Positions 1 through 17,344 of a stretch of 64,000 bases of DNA are shown in pieces (within the stretch, counting starts at the first letter, position 1; every line of letters begins with the position of its first letter). Below the pieces are notes generated by a model, which searched no databases, was not told the DNA's origin, and saw only the letters and a program-made list of their open reading frames with translations. This stretch comes from Urechis unicinctus (Eukaryota > Annelida > Polychaeta > Xenopneusta > Urechidae). The position numbers and the translations under genes are program-made. The DNA lies in the NCBI GenBank assembly GCA_034190875.2, contig CM067349.1, positions 27,828,897 to 27,892,896 on the forward strand. The letters run 5' to 3'.

Positions 1-355
1 TACGAGCGTGTTGGCATGACAATATGGACACCCAACCTCGCATGAGCATTTATTGATTTATTGGGACAGGTTGGCAACCACTCACTTAACTCCGTACACA
101 CAAGGCATTGCATGAAGCCGATTCTATGATCCGTGACAGTTCTTTGAGGATGCCCTTATTCAAGCATAATTAAGTCAGCCGCTGAGCATATAGTGAATTT
201 GTAGTGTTTGTGCGACCTCGAACAATCTGTTTTAAGCAATGGAGAAATAGAAGTATGCTGGTGTGATCAGTTACAACCCCTGACTGTGATATACACTGGA
301 TACACATCTTCACAACGATCAGTCACACAAATGTGTGTATTATGGTTGAGGTATA
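1..355. other. Unannotated sequence
   Basis: No coding frame, repeat or RNA gene recognised. Confidence 0.5.
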
Positions 356-357
356 TA

Positions 358-1480
<1,123 letters not shown>

Positions 1481-1489
1481 TATAAACTG

Positions 1490-4050
<2,561 letters not shown>

Positions 4051-4059
4051 TATCATATG

Positions 4060-7000
4060 ACTTATGACAGAACGAGAGAGCACGATATTGGTTGAGTACG
4101 TTATGGTGAAGCGTGGACTTTCTAAATAAAACTTTTATTACTTTTCAATAATAAATAATAGACGTATGTTCTAGAGAGTTTTCACATAAATCACATCGGC
4201 ATTTATTAAAATATCACTCGAAACCAACTGAACATTTGCCCATCATGCAATTAGTCATAAGTAGATATTATGTTATTTGCGCTCGCACCAAAATGTTTCG
4301 AGGAAAATGAGCGAGATAAAAGCACATTTCCCCACACAGGTGTCTTTAATCGGTGCAATGCACCCCATGATGTATGCCTACACGGGAAAATATACTAATT
4401 ATCGGCTCAACTCATCAAAATGATTCACAAAAAGGCAATTCCAATTCATGTAAGGAGGCGTAAGTGACACGCGAGCCATCAGCCAGGACGGCAGAGGGAG
4501 GGCGGGGGGGGGGGGGGGGAGATAAACCGAAACAGAAAGAGACTCTATCAATACTTGGAATTATCTACACAGTTTACATTTATAAAAAGGCTTCCATTTA
4601 TGCGACACCAAAAGTCGGAGCGCAAATAAGACTGCACCACACCTGTTCACAAGGTGCGCATGTCCTGGTCATGTATAGTTCCATAATTATGAACAAAGGA
4701 CAAGAAACGTACCAAAGACATGCTTTACGTGAGTGACTTTAAGTGTTTATCGCCCGTTTTATTAACACTGAATCATAGATACACAGCGGTTACCTTTGAA
4801 GTTATGTGTTCAACCCATAAGTAGGAGCTGCTTGATTTACTGGCTTAACGGTTCCCGCACATTGTGGTAATTGATTGTTCTTAAAACATCGTCGCGGGTG
4901 AAATTTATGTTAATAATTTGGTTGATGTTATATTAACTCTTGATATTAAAACTGATCTGAACAGCATCAAACCTAATGCCCCTTTCAGTTCCATTGATAA
5001 CACCAAGAAGAAATCGACTGTTTAACAATTGACGCTGTAGAATTGATGCAGACGGAATGGAACTCAGTAAATGATACACAGTGGGGGAGTATACTCGCTT
5101 TGAGTACATTACACTGTATGCAATACACTAATGTGCCTAGTTATATATAAATTAATACTTTCCTTTAAAGGTTGATGCATCGTGCATTGAGCAAGGTTGG
5201 TCTTGCGATGTACCCCTAGCAGCAAAGTGCAAATGTTTTTCAACCTGTAAAGCTAGATGTCTTTAAACATCAGGATAGAAGCACAATGTCATTACGAGTC
5301 GGATACACTAAAATACGTCGACGATTTGGCTATCGCATGATGTCAACCAATCGATCAATGATGACCTGGAGACACTGAGCCGTTGCAGCTGTACGACACA
5401 ACTCACAATAAAACTTGTACCGCAGTCGATGGGTACATCAAAGCTTTGGTAATGTTGGAGCCATTTAAGTTTTCAGTACGTCCTACCGCTGAATGTTCGA
5501 CGTGCTGCACCAATGTGCTGGTTTATAAAGCCTTAAACATTGCCTTTGCATCGTCCTAGGTTAAGACAAATAAAGTTCGATCAGCATCGAAACGCCGCTA
5601 TAAGTCGAATGATTAAGCAATGATCTTTGGTACGAATAACGCGTTTAAGTATGCTGATAAGTATCTGTAGTTGCTTTACATCCATTGGTGCTGCATAAAT
5701 TATTTGTTGTTGTGTCATTCCGGACCATATTTCACATGACGAAGCTAGGACTGTAAAGGTACTGTGTCTTAGTCATGTGAGACCATGTGAGGGTCTGATA
5801 TGGTCAGCGGGACGGCTGGTTGGTTCAGCTTTTGATCGTCGCACATAACCATACATAATTTTGATCTAATAGAGTGTCTAGGCTATTACCGTGGTCTTGC
5901 GGTGCGACTAAGTATGAAATGCAGAGGCATTGTGTGTTATATTAAGCTTTATCTTAGACAATTCTGGGAGTTAGTAAAATATTTAAACAAAGGCATGGTA
6001 CTTTCCTATGTATAGATGTTAAGAGTGAATATGCTAAAGAAAATAAGTATTATCTTCCCGCAGCCAGAGCAAAATGACGCCATTCAAACGCCATATTAAA
6101 TCGTTTGGTTGAGTCAACTGCCCAGATTTGAACGGAACGTGGCCGTTGTGGAGAAGGTATGCGCACGGAATTGTGACAGATATATTTTGCTCAACAAAGG
6201 GTGCTGCGTACGTCAAGACTATATCTTCACCACTAACACGGATGCGACAAATATGCGATCCTAACTGTCATTCAAGAAACATACCAACTTTCTTATGACC
6301 TCTGTCGCGTGGTCATCAACTTAAAAGGCTTTTGCGACGGTGTGTTATCTGTAAATATAGCTTCAATATTCAAAAAAATGTCTTCGTGTTGTCGAATAAT
6401 CTATAATTTTCTCATTTACAAGCACAACATTTCCTCGAACCCCATCCAATGACGTTCTTTGCAGGTACATGATAAACTAATCCTTTGTTCCCAATGACAA
6501 CAGACGTCTTTGATTGAACCATGACAGTCGTCCCGATGACGCTCGAACGCTAATGTGTTGCCGTGCGACTCAAAATATGATACTTCGAATTACCCATTGT
6601 ATTTTCGAAGAAACGCAGTGGTCCCGGTTTTAGGGGTTATGGCCTATTCCACATTGGCTGTACCTGAGATATGCGGATTACAATTTTTTAAACATATTTG
6701 CAAGTTTTTAGATTTATTTCCCTACTATGTGACTTGAGTGTCATGTCATTCATTAAGAAACGAGGGATAAATATTGACATTCAAGTTAAGTATTGGGTAT
6801 ATCCTGCATTTCAATTAAATTGAGATTTACTTAACGATCGGTTTCACGGGTGCTTTAATTTTTGTAACAGCAACGGCTTTTTGTGCAGAACTACCGTGGC
6901 AAAACAATGTGCTATCAACTGCATTAGGGCGGATAATGTCAGCTAGAATGTACTATTGATCACAGGCAGAATATTCTCCTTCAATACAGCCGAAGATGTG

Positions 7001-7100
7001 ATGTGATGAGCCCCGTAAATGATCTACTTAATGCGCATTATGTATCCGGTAATGACGGTTGGCAGGATTAAAAAAACAGGATTTGTAAAATGCCTGTTAT
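4060..7100 (+). repeat. Old segmental repeat, copy A (right part)
   Basis: Degenerate similarity to 55.3-57.0 kb. Shared strings include GATCAGCATCGAAA versus AATCAGCATCGAAA (5580; 56,300), GACGGTGTGTTATCT (6338; 56,445), CCATGACAGTCGTC (6520; 56,636) and CCAGTAATGACGATTGG versus CCGGTAATGACGGTTGG. A 16-G run lies at 4504-4519. No gene seen. Confidence 0.6.
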
Positions 7101-7491
7101 CAATATAATGCAATTGGAATATGCAGTTTAGTGGAGAGCAATTCTTTTCCGCGGTGGGGAGATCCCGAAATAAAAGTAATTTACGAATATGACTACTCGC
7201 ACAAGGCAGTAAATCACCGCATACCGGGCTCCTGATAATCAGGTGTGATGCTAGCCTTAATATGGACCTGGCTTGAGGTTTCCGATATATTCAGATAATT
7301 AAGACTTCTCGCCTTCTCTTTCTCAGAGCTTTATGTATTTGCTGGTGACTGACGATGCGCAACATGGAAAACTTGGTTAGTCGTAGAGAACTACTGGTTA
7401 TTATAACCACGAAAGTCAGCTTATGGTTATGGTTATACTTTGTAGCGTTCGTTATTAGCAATAAAAGTACTATCTGTTTAATTACCATGAT

Positions 7492-7720
7492 GTGCATGAC
7501 CAACATGACTTAAACACGATACACATCGTGACACGTCACAAAAACGGAAAGTTAATCAAGGCGGAATGGAAACCTAATGTGCATTTCAGCGAACCCATCA
7601 CATTGAGGCATGTAAATATGTGTGAAAGAGTCACACAGGAATACTACGCTGGGGCAATATTTCCCGCAACACAGTTAACTGACTGGAACTCATGCAATCA
7701 TAATTATGACTTTCGCGTAT
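7492..7720 (+). repeat. Diverged direct repeat, left copy
   Basis: Matches 8594-8790 in the same orientation. Shared blocks include AAAAGTTAATCAA versus GGAAAGTTAATCAAGG, a CACGTCAC block and (C)ATT(A)TTTCCC near the end. The spacing is about 1.1 kb. Confidence 0.5.
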
Positions 7721-7820
7721 TGATAATTGCTAATCTCGAGCGTCCTGATAGGTATATGATGAAGGTTGATTCTGCAATGCGGCTGAAGGAACATCGCTCT
7801 AGCTCGCCATATACTTCTTA

Positions 7821-8593
7821 ATTTCCGTATCGGAAACAGATCTATTGTTAAACGTTAGCAGTTTGTTTGCAAAATTAATTGTTTTCGTATGCAAAAGCCA
7901 TTAAATGCCCCAACCAACTTATCAACATCAACAATACACCAATAAAACATGACCAAGCTGTCGTTTCAAACATAAACAAAATCTTGTCGATATATAAAAA
8001 TGGCAGACGCATAAGGTACATACCTTTACGATTTAGGAATCGCACTTGTCTAAGCGGACATCCCATTATGCTTGCTCTGCCTTCATCAGTTCTGTGTTAT
8101 ATTACAACACATGGCACAGGGTGTGAATAAACGAAACGCAGTAAACAGAAAATTACATCCACTTAATGTCAAGCTAGCAAAACATAGTTTATTGCATCAG
8201 AACCTCGTCCATATTTGGCTCTTTACAAGCTGCATACTATTTATGCTTAACAAAACTGAATTGAAATATCGGCCGCTAAATAACCACATCGTGAACTTGG
8301 TGTGCGAACAAATAAAAAATTTCACTAAACTCTTGCATGCTCTTCATTTCACAACGGTCGCGCCAAAGTATTCATCTAATGCTGTTAAGTATTTAAAAAT
8401 GCATATCATGACTTGGCATGAGTGCAAGCCACAGATAAGATTGACGAAAAGCAAAATTAACCGTTACTACAAGATCAATATTGACGCTACACAATATTAT
8501 AAAAAAATTTGTTTAGTCGGAGCGAACTATGGAGTAACTATACCCGCAATAGTTATCTTGTGTTATGACCAGTAAAACAGTAAATCTTTATAT
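7821..8593 (+). other. Segment between direct repeats with an unidentified 167-codon frame
   Basis: The frame at 8072-8575 is long for AT-rich DNA and encodes a basic, Lys/His/Tyr-rich product. I recognise no family, domain or splice context, and chance remains the likelier explanation. Confidence 0.25.
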
Positions 8594-8790
8594 ACATGGC
8601 CAACTTGACGTGCAACACGACACATATCGCTGCACGTCACGAGACAAAAAGTTAATCAATGGGGAACGGACACCGAAGGTTTGTTTAAGCGACCAATCAA
8701 TCTTGGTAATTGAAATATATGGAGCGGCCTCATAGCAAGAGTTATAAGCAAAGACATTATTTCCCAAAAAATTCGACGGAAGAGCTTTCA
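8594..8790 (+). repeat. Diverged direct repeat, right copy
   Basis: Partner of 7492-7720. It begins right after an unidentified 167-codon frame (8072-8575) that ends just before it. No LTR-like TG..CA ends or primer-binding site seen. Confidence 0.5.
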
Positions 8791-11090
8791 CTGCAAATCT
8801 GTGAAAATACAAGACGATATCGACAAACGTAAATGCTGAGCTACGACGAGAGGGAAATTGCTCCTCACGGCGTGTGGACGCTGTGTGAACACGTGTACAT
8901 TTTACTCCGAAAACTCAATGATGGCATCAATATGTTGATCAGTCAGATGTTGATGTTAGTTTACTATGATTAAGTCAAGTTTGAACGATATGCATAGATT
9001 ACGTCACTGTATTTGATTGATAAAGGTTACCACTGTTGTTGTGCTCAAAACGTGATCCCACTAAATTAATAATAAATTAAAGGCCTCTTCTACAATTGTA
9101 ATGGTCCAAAAGCATAATATGATATCGATTGGCTACCACAGAAACAGCCATGAAAGTTAGTGGAGAGTGTTGCCACGTGATAGTTTATGCCTAGAGGTAA
9201 ACTAAGAAATTTCCGGCTCTTCGTGTTATCCGCGGCTGATCAATGCTACTAAGAAGATGGAAAATGAGCCATAAGAATACCTTAACACTCTGCTGTAAAT
9301 CTGAGAGATTTCGGATGAAGGTCTTCTAATAATTTGAATTAGGTCTGTCGGTCGACTCTGTTCTTCTTTTCAAAACATTAACTGAATGAAGCATTCATCA
9401 TCAGCAACTGAAAATCCATTCATATATCTAAAAGAACTGCTAAGCATTTATCATCTCTTTATGTATAAAAAGCTGCCTCGCTTTTATTATCTCTCTGGTG
9501 CAAAGTATTAGTTATTATTTATTCAGCCTCCATAATGCGATACGGGTGTAACCATTAGGTTCATTCTGGAAACCGCGTCGAAATATCGTATCGTTACTAA
9601 AGCTCTTGATGTCGACGCAGGTTGGGGCGGTTCCCCAGTAAATCCACACCTCCTTACGGTTGCCTTGTGATGCTACGCGGTTATTCGAAACCTCTCTGTT
9701 TTATTAAATATGGTTTGGCACATTGAACCACCACACATGGCGGGTTCCGTCTACTATTCGTCTGTATACCGTTCTCTTCGTGGTAAGTGAGGTAAAAACA
9801 AACAATTGAAAACGACAGAGTCGCGCATTACAGTTACTGCACTAATTCACCAAACATTGCATCTTTAAGCCGTAAAGGATATGTCGACTGCGAACTTCCT
9901 GCTAGTGTTCACCACCATCGCTCTTTAAAAACCTTTAGTATCGTTCAACGTAAAAACATCCATGTAAGCCAAGCGTACCGCTTCTTTACTCTCCGTAAAT
10001 AATCCTCCGAAATAAGGACGCGCTGTGTCTCCTATAATGCGATTGAAAGCACCAACATATGTTCGTTATACTGCTTTAAGTCGCAAATATCAATGACGTT
10101 GAGCACTTTGGTTTAAGATACCTATGTCATACATTTCGCCCAACATTTGTACTCAATTAGCAATGAGCATTTACCAATCTAAAACATGTTCCATAGCGTA
10201 TGTGTTGTTATAGTATAAATTGCACGTTAACGCCTATGCCTTCTATTGGTAGCAGGTATGGTATGCCACCACAAAACATTCTAATTTATACATGCGCTAT
10301 GATAAGGGGGAATCCATATCACATATTTATTGACAGAATTGGCAGACCTCACCACCTATCAAGTTATATTTTCCAGGATATTGGTAAATCGCTCAGTCTG
10401 CAGAATTGCATTAAACATAAAAATAAAGCAATAAATTCCCGTTATTCCATCAAATCCGCGAGTGACGTTCTAGGGTTGCAAAGAGGTATGGCAGCTGAAA
10501 TATATCTGCTTGCTCTTCACAACAATAAAACGTTTAAGTTTTACTCCGGATGATGCAATAACCTTGTACTTCTATACCATTATATAAGAGAGAGTGTAGT
10601 CACGTCAATCACAATGCAATGCCATTCAACTAGGAGCAAGTAAACGTTGGAATTAGCATAATCCCCCCTAAATGACCTGGTGATATGTTAAGTGTCTAAA
10701 GCGTACACCATGAGCTGTTAAATCATTAAATTGCAATCCTCTGATTAGCAATACGTCAACATGTCACGTTTTAGGTGGTAAATATTCAAGTTTGCTATAT
10801 ATGACTTCTCAATGTTTATGATACCAATCGGCGTTAGTATATCATCAAACCTTTAATTTTGTTAAGTTTCTGGTCAAATGATTGACGTTTCATTGTGAGT
10901 TTTTTGTTAGGAATGTCTGATGAGCCTATTGTCATTACAGTTATCAAACCTTCTTCAATCCAACAGAAACCAGCTTTTATTCGAATATTTTGACCAATTT
11001 TCCAACCTTGCTACACGTTATTACCCAGAATCAATCAAATTCACTGGTGGCTTATTGCCAGTAACTTTTTTAGTTGGATAACAGTTATGC
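8791..11090. other. Unannotated AT-rich sequence
   Basis: Scattered short frames only (largest 117 codons at 10,200-10,553, with no recognisable domain). No repeat structure or RNA gene recognised. Confidence 0.5.
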
Positions 11091-11093
11091 CTT

Positions 11094-11462
11094 AGACTGT
11101 GTCCACACGGGAACGTTCCTGGTAGAAAATAAAATTGCGTACATACGGTATCGGATCTATAAATATTCGCGTAAAGATGGCAACGAGAACATTGGGTGAA
11201 AACGATGTAATACATATGCCACAGAGCCACCGGACACAGAAAAACTGGGGCAGTGACGTCTTCGCTTTCAAAAAGAAGCGTTTTACCAGTCCACATGGAA
11301 ACGCGACTCCGGCGTTGTCAGATTTTCCCACTCTGGGACCCGTTCTCAAAATAAATCATTTTATGTCACCCAAAACGCCGTTGCCGTATGGATGAGAAGC
11401 CAGAACGATAAAATAGCTTATCGTTTCGTCCTGAAAGCGTTCCCGTGTGGACGGCCCTTTAA
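11094..11462. mobile_element. Short non-autonomous DNA transposon with terminal inverted repeats
   Basis: GTCCACACGGGAACG at 11,101-11,115 is perfectly inverted at 11,438-11,452 (15 of 15). Just inside the right end is a hairpin, AACGATAA/TTATCGTT (11,404-11,425). There is no transposase frame. Target duplication and exact termini are unclear, so the superfamily is not assigned. Confidence 0.6.
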
Positions 11463-11720
11463 AGTGGAGCCCGGGCTGCGTGTGCGATTGTTTGGCATCG
11501 AACGTCTTGGAGAGGTCGGCGAAAGATCGTGTGAAAGGGCCGTCACAGTCAAAATTAGCGTGCACTGTACGCTGCCGATGTGGGCGATACTTCTTTGGAC
11601 CTCGGCCAATCATCGGTCGATTTATTGGCAATCAGTTTGCAATGCAAAACGCCGTTTCAGGCTTTTAGTACCAGTTAAAAGTAACCATCCAGTGTCGAAC
11701 AAAGACCCGTGATGCTCCAG
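11463..11720. other. CpG-richer segment adjoining the TIR element
   Basis: Noticeably richer in G+C and CpG than its surroundings, producing overlapping frames on both strands. ACGGCCCTTT at 11,451 is inverted as AAAGGGCCGT at 11,534-11,543, which may mark a second, nested terminus. No protein recognised. Confidence 0.35.
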
Positions 11721-14700
11721 CCGAAAATGCCAAGAAATTCGTTGCAAACTATTAGCAAATTCATTGCAAGCTATTAATTGTGACTGGGGTATTATTGGAA
11801 TGTCTTGATATAGCTAACCAGGTGTATCGTATCAGAGCCTGGCAATGCCGGATGTTGATCGGGAGTTTAATATTCAGTGACCGACAAGTGAGATTTCTCT
11901 AATCTACCATGCATGCGTCTCGTATGCGACATATCCTGTGGCAGGGATGGCAAGGCGCACCCGGTGCCAGCGCTTCAATCTAATGTTGGCACATCTTTTG
12001 TTTAAAATCAGATCTTAACATTTCGTCTTAACTAAAACGATTGCAATAATCTGAAAATTCATTAGGAGAATATTCCAGTGAAATCATCGGAAAATGCATT
12101 TTGGAAATACACCAGTAGGACCTATTTAATAAGCAAATGCAGCCTTGCTTCTCGGTTAACGCCCTATTACTTAAATCCACCGCTCTTAGAGTAATAATTT
12201 GATGTTGTCTGGTTGTTTGGTAGCTATACGATATTTATTGCGCCTTTGGTGATATCACGGTGCGATGCGCCACCACGCAGTAGATATTGGTGAGATGGAC
12301 CCACGCTGATAACCACATCTTGTACGTGGATACGCCAAAACTTCAATTGCCTGAGGAATGGACGTCTGGTTATAGGCCACTTTGTATAGTATTAACTGAT
12401 GTTTGGTCACTTGGTTGATTGTGCGATGAACTCATAATGCATGCATAACCAGCATTAGCATTGCTGAGGTAATAGAGTAATGACTTGGCTGCTGGATGGT
12501 AGTTTGGCACCTTATTGATCGTCTACCGATCCATATTGAAACGCAATTAAAGCGCTAATCTCGCGTAGTCCTTTCGATCGTGTATTTCATGACATCACTT
12601 TAGCACTACGACAGAAATGAAGTATATTTAGTCGCATGTAAACTCTAATGCACAAAGGCTAGTCATGAATGGTGTATTAATAATCACAATAATGCATACT
12701 GGTCAGGTGGAAATGCTCGTATGCCGGAAATTATTGGAGCTGAAAGCATCATTGTTAATGCCATTCGCGCTGATTTGCTTTTGCAACCTTCAAATACGGC
12801 AGTCGCAATTTCCGCTGTGCTGCGTGTGGCATTGCATACCAGCTGATTGACATAGTGGTATCAGAGGTAGCACGAATCGCTCAAAATTGCAATTCAAAAA
12901 TATCAGGAAGGTATTTCATTACAATCATTCATACAATTCCCTATTATCAGAAATAGTTCCTGTCTTTTATCACATTGCTAGCAGTAAAATTACATGTATA
13001 GACAATCTATGCCATGCAATGACTATGGGCGCAACTTTTGAGCTGCAGCTTGCTACATCTCTGCTTTTGCGAGACAATGAGATACCTATCGTGCGACATA
13101 AAACAAACAGTTGCACAGGATCGTAATTAAATACGTCCAATGCAAAAGGCTAACCCATGGCTACCCCGCTTGTGTGTGTGATGGTATTGCAATTGATTAA
13201 CAGTTGCTACAATATGTGCTTGTGTAGATAGGCAGCCATAAACGGCTACTGTGTCAGAACGCCCCGGTGACACAGATTTGCTTGTACTGGCAGTGACAGT
13301 CCAACGTCGAAACATCACCGATCTTTGAGTTGCTTTTGGGACGAGGAAGATAATTCCGTATTTTGTAGGTCTTAAGATGACGAGGGTACTAGATCCGACT
13401 CAATGCATAGCATTGCTTATGCTGTGTGCCAGTACTAAATGTGATGCGGTTTCTTAAGTTGGTAGCGGGGGAAGAGGACGACATGGAATGCATGCATAAT
13501 CGTTAATGACGTCATTAGGGCCTGCTGTGTCATTGCCGCCTTCCATATTCTATAGATTACTCGATGGAGCCAACTCGTGGCACTGTTTTATAACTGAACA
13601 AACAGGCTGGAATCATCAAATCATGCACGCAACAGCTTTTGAGCCGGTCCTTCCCAGTCGTCGTGTGTAGTTTCGTTATTGATACTGTGTATGTTTGGTA
13701 TGAAATCAGGTTTAGTGGAAACATCAACCCTATACATATATAAATGTCTCATCTATATTTACCATCAGCAATACTATTCTACTTTAGCAGGGTATGTCAG
13801 GTGATTAATGGTTCGGTTACTGTGTTCGTGCTGAAAATAGATGTTTTCGATTAAACCATAACAACCATGATGTCCCCATTACGTCCTAATATGACCAAAA
13901 AATAACTATACATGCATCAAAGCGGGGACCATCTTTAGATGCTTCGGCCAGTTCCATGCCTGGGTGTTGCGCTACAGCATCCTCACATTTCATGCGATCA
14001 TCGACTATTGATACCATAAGCTTGCGCTTCACTTGCTTGCTGGCTGATATGACTAAATTTGATGCATTTGCAAGGAATCCTGCACGGCGGAGGCACATGT
14101 CTCATCTTACATTTCATAATATTGAACTTAGCCGATGGACTGGATTCGGTATTCAACTGAAACATGTCGTCACTCATTGATGTTTGCGGTATAGTAATGG
14201 TCACTGCAAACCGTAGTCATTCTGCAAGTCGAGCAGTAACGGCTCACTAACCATATCGTGTTATGCATATGATTGCTCTATTGTGTGTTGGTGTGAGTCG
14301 GTCTGTCCTTGTGTGTACTTGGGAAAATTCATGCTTGTGCGTTCGCGCGCGCGTGTGTGCGTATTTGTAAGTGCGTGCCTGATCAGTAGTATATGCGCTG
14401 GTTGTTACTGTTACGTATGCCTAGGAATCATATGGTCCTTTCGTCAGGTGTATGGAACTGTTCATACTTAATGAATAGTACCACATGCTACGTTGTCAAG
14501 TACTAATACAAATAATGCATCATGTAAAGAATATTTGCAAATGTGTGCCTAAAGGCGCTTTCTATTCTTTACTCTGTCGATGATGATTAATCTTGCAAAT
14601 TATTGCATGTCGAATAAATACAGAACCTCCAGAGATGAATGCAGGAATTACATTGAATGACTTAAGTGTGTTAGGTCTTTTTAGCCAATTAGTACTTCAC

Positions 14701-17198
14701 TCCAACCATGTTGCTATTTACTAGGTATGAATCAAGAATCGCGATGTAGATTTCGTACACGTATCTTCTTATAAGTGCACTCGTTAACAATAACTCGCTG
14801 AGAGGCCTCAAGTTGTAAAGTGGTTTGATGGGATGATGCACAAATACATTGGATGATGAAGGGCGTGAGGTGTCAGAACAAAGACGATAACCCTTCTGTC
14901 CATTTTTCCTGAAGTCGTATTTGGCTCCCCTACCCAAAAACTATTAGCAGACAAAATCAGTAACCCAAAAGGATTTTTACTGATTAATAAAAAAACATGC
15001 GAGATTGCAGGGAAACAATTGCTTGGACCTCATAAGCTTAGATATACGCAGCTGCTATAGGGACTACTTAAAGAGATAAACTACACGACAAAAAAGAAGT
15101 GCGCCGTGATGGTTTTTATCATAGACTTTCAGACGGCAAACAAAATACGGTGCAAATAAACAACAATGTAATTGCCTTAATATAATCAATGTGCAGAATA
15201 GGCTTCAACAGGTGACAAATTATTAAGGTCATCTACAATACTATTCATTTTAGTTGTTTCATGCATACAAATAAGTAGAGTGCAAATATCATCTCATTTT
15301 GGAATTGAAAATGATAATAATGGTAATTCATAAACACATTGATCACAAACACAGCAAGGTAGTCCGAAGGGGACAGTAATCATTTTGTGAGAAAGGCCCC
15401 TATAAAGACTCATATCTAGCATACGCTCGTCCTGTCAGGAAAAGTGCAATCATTGAGGTGTTAATTAACAAATTTAAGCCTCATAACCAGAGGGAGAATG
15501 TGACAGAGTGGTAAAATGTTTTCTCATAGCACGCCATTTGCTTGACCATTTTGACAATAACCGTCGAGAGTTCGTGTATAGAAAACATGATCAGCTATGG
15601 CGCGCCGTTTGATATACTTAACGGGGCATCCTGTTTTCAGCTTTCATTAACGACTTAAGTTATACCTATTTATAAGCTTGTACGGTTGCCCCAATGAAAA
15701 CGATATCAGTCATTTGTGTTGCGCAGCGTTGACCGTCATATGCCTGAGCGATTAGTAACAATTCCTGGTCCATAAACCGCTGTCAAAAGTGAAAGACCAA
15801 TTGAAGCAATGTTACGTTTAGAAGCGTGTTTTGATTGACCTAACACCCGGGTTATTTATATATAAATGCACCCTAAATGAATTGCTAACTTATCTTTAGC
15901 CCTCGGTGGTTCAGATTCACATTCAACAAGATATAATCACCTATTTGTAATCCGACGCTCGACCTGCACTGCAAGGTACCGATCGGCTCTTTTCTGTAAA
16001 GAAATGGGGTATAATAATCTCAGCATTTACGAAACCATTTGCTCTCAGCGTATTACTAATATCCTCATGGTATCTGGTTACATGTAAACGCTGTGATCAT
16101 ATACCAAGTCCGTAGTGCTAGACGATGTTCTAAATAATATCTACAATGGCCGTGTATTAAGTAAATGCGATGTCCACCGCAGCCAGTTCTTGGACAAAAT
16201 CTTTACTTACTTTACGTTGACTTCCTCGGATAATATACAACCAAAGCTTGTTAGTCATATCCATGCGAGATGCCACCAAATTGAAATCGCATAACCTGCT
16301 TCTGTCAACCCACCAGCAGCCCGAAAGGTTTTCAGTGTGAGTGGTGTAAACGGATACGGCTTCTGTTAGAATATGATAGGAAATGATATTGTGTAATTGA
16401 ATGGTTGAGGGTCTGTGGTGTAGAAGTACACAATGATTGACATTCTAGACAGTGAAAAATATAGCGTACGTAGATAATCAGAGGAATGCAATGGGAGAAA
16501 AACACATCACCAATGTGTCTTTTCATACCAATTATTGATTAGAGAAGCCCGGATGCGAAGCAATGTATCTTATCAAACGTTTGCGAGTGCGTTCAGCCCT
16601 CCATCATCAAATAATCTGCCCATGTGGCCAAACTCCAGAATCTGGCTCTGAAGATTGGCATTTTGCAATGGTGGGTCATTTCATGATGTATGTTAATCGA
16701 TAAGATTCGGGCGCAGAGCAACTAAGCCGTAACATGTACAACGCAATAACTCTTTTAACATGCCCAATGTTAGGGGTTTTTTTCATCATCATTTGTTCAT
16801 GGAGCACTGGAAGTGAAAGCGACCTAGCTGTACAAATATGGAATATGATGCTGCGATGAGACGGTACCATGCAACATGTCCGATAACCAGGATACTGCGT
16901 TCAGTAGCTGCGTCGTTGATTTCATAAATAGTTAAGATATTTGTTTAACAAGAAATAAGCTTGTAAAGCCTCGATATCACTGCTAAATGTAGCTTGCGCG
17001 AATGGATTGCTATCTATTACAATTGCACAGCTCCCTCTTGCAGAAAGAACCTTATCAGTGTTAATAACCGAAACCAGGACTAACTGGCCATTTCATAATA
17101 TAATGAATGCAAAATCTACTATCATGCATACGAGTGTACAACCGCTTAACGATGTACCTCTCATAAAAGGCGAATTGTAAAATTAGTCCGATGATCGC
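11721..17198. other. Unannotated sequence
   Basis: No gene, repeat family or RNA gene recognised, apart from a GT/CG alternating tract at 14,281-14,375. Confidence 0.5.
14344..14363. repeat. Alternating purine-pyrimidine tract (Z-DNA-prone)
   Basis: Twenty bases of strict alternation, starting CGCGCGCGCG and continuing TGTGTGCGTA, inside a looser GT-rich stretch. Confidence 0.8.
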
Positions 17199-17344
17199 GT
17201 TCAGATTAAATTAAATCATGTTCAATATGAATTCAAGTGGGTTCAAAATGATTTCGATGACGTTCAAAGTAAATTTGATTGCGTTCAAAATGAAATTAAT
17301 TGCGTTCAAAATGAATTTGATAACGTTAAAACAAATTCGATGGT
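17199..17344 (+). repeat. 21-bp minisatellite, about seven units
   Basis: Six consecutive 21-base units and a 19-base seventh, each beginning GTTCA or GTTAA. The middle units share GTTCAAAATGA followed by ATTTGAT-like sequence. The units are diverged, so the array is old or unconstrained. Confidence 0.85.

Noticed and set aside
4504..4519. 16-G run as a G-quadruplex or telomere-like element
   Set aside because: A single homopolymer run without spaced G tracts; similar C or G runs at 42,440, 44,632 and 54,615 look like ordinary homopolymer slippage.
8072..8575. 167-codon plus-strand frame as a real gene
   Set aside because: No recognisable domain, no splice context and no clear promoter. It sits in repeat-derived AT-rich DNA where chance frames of this size can occur.
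11021..11712. Overlapping 60-106 codon frames on both strands as genes
   Set aside because: They cross the TIR element and its CpG-rich flank in all frames, with no domain or splice structure.
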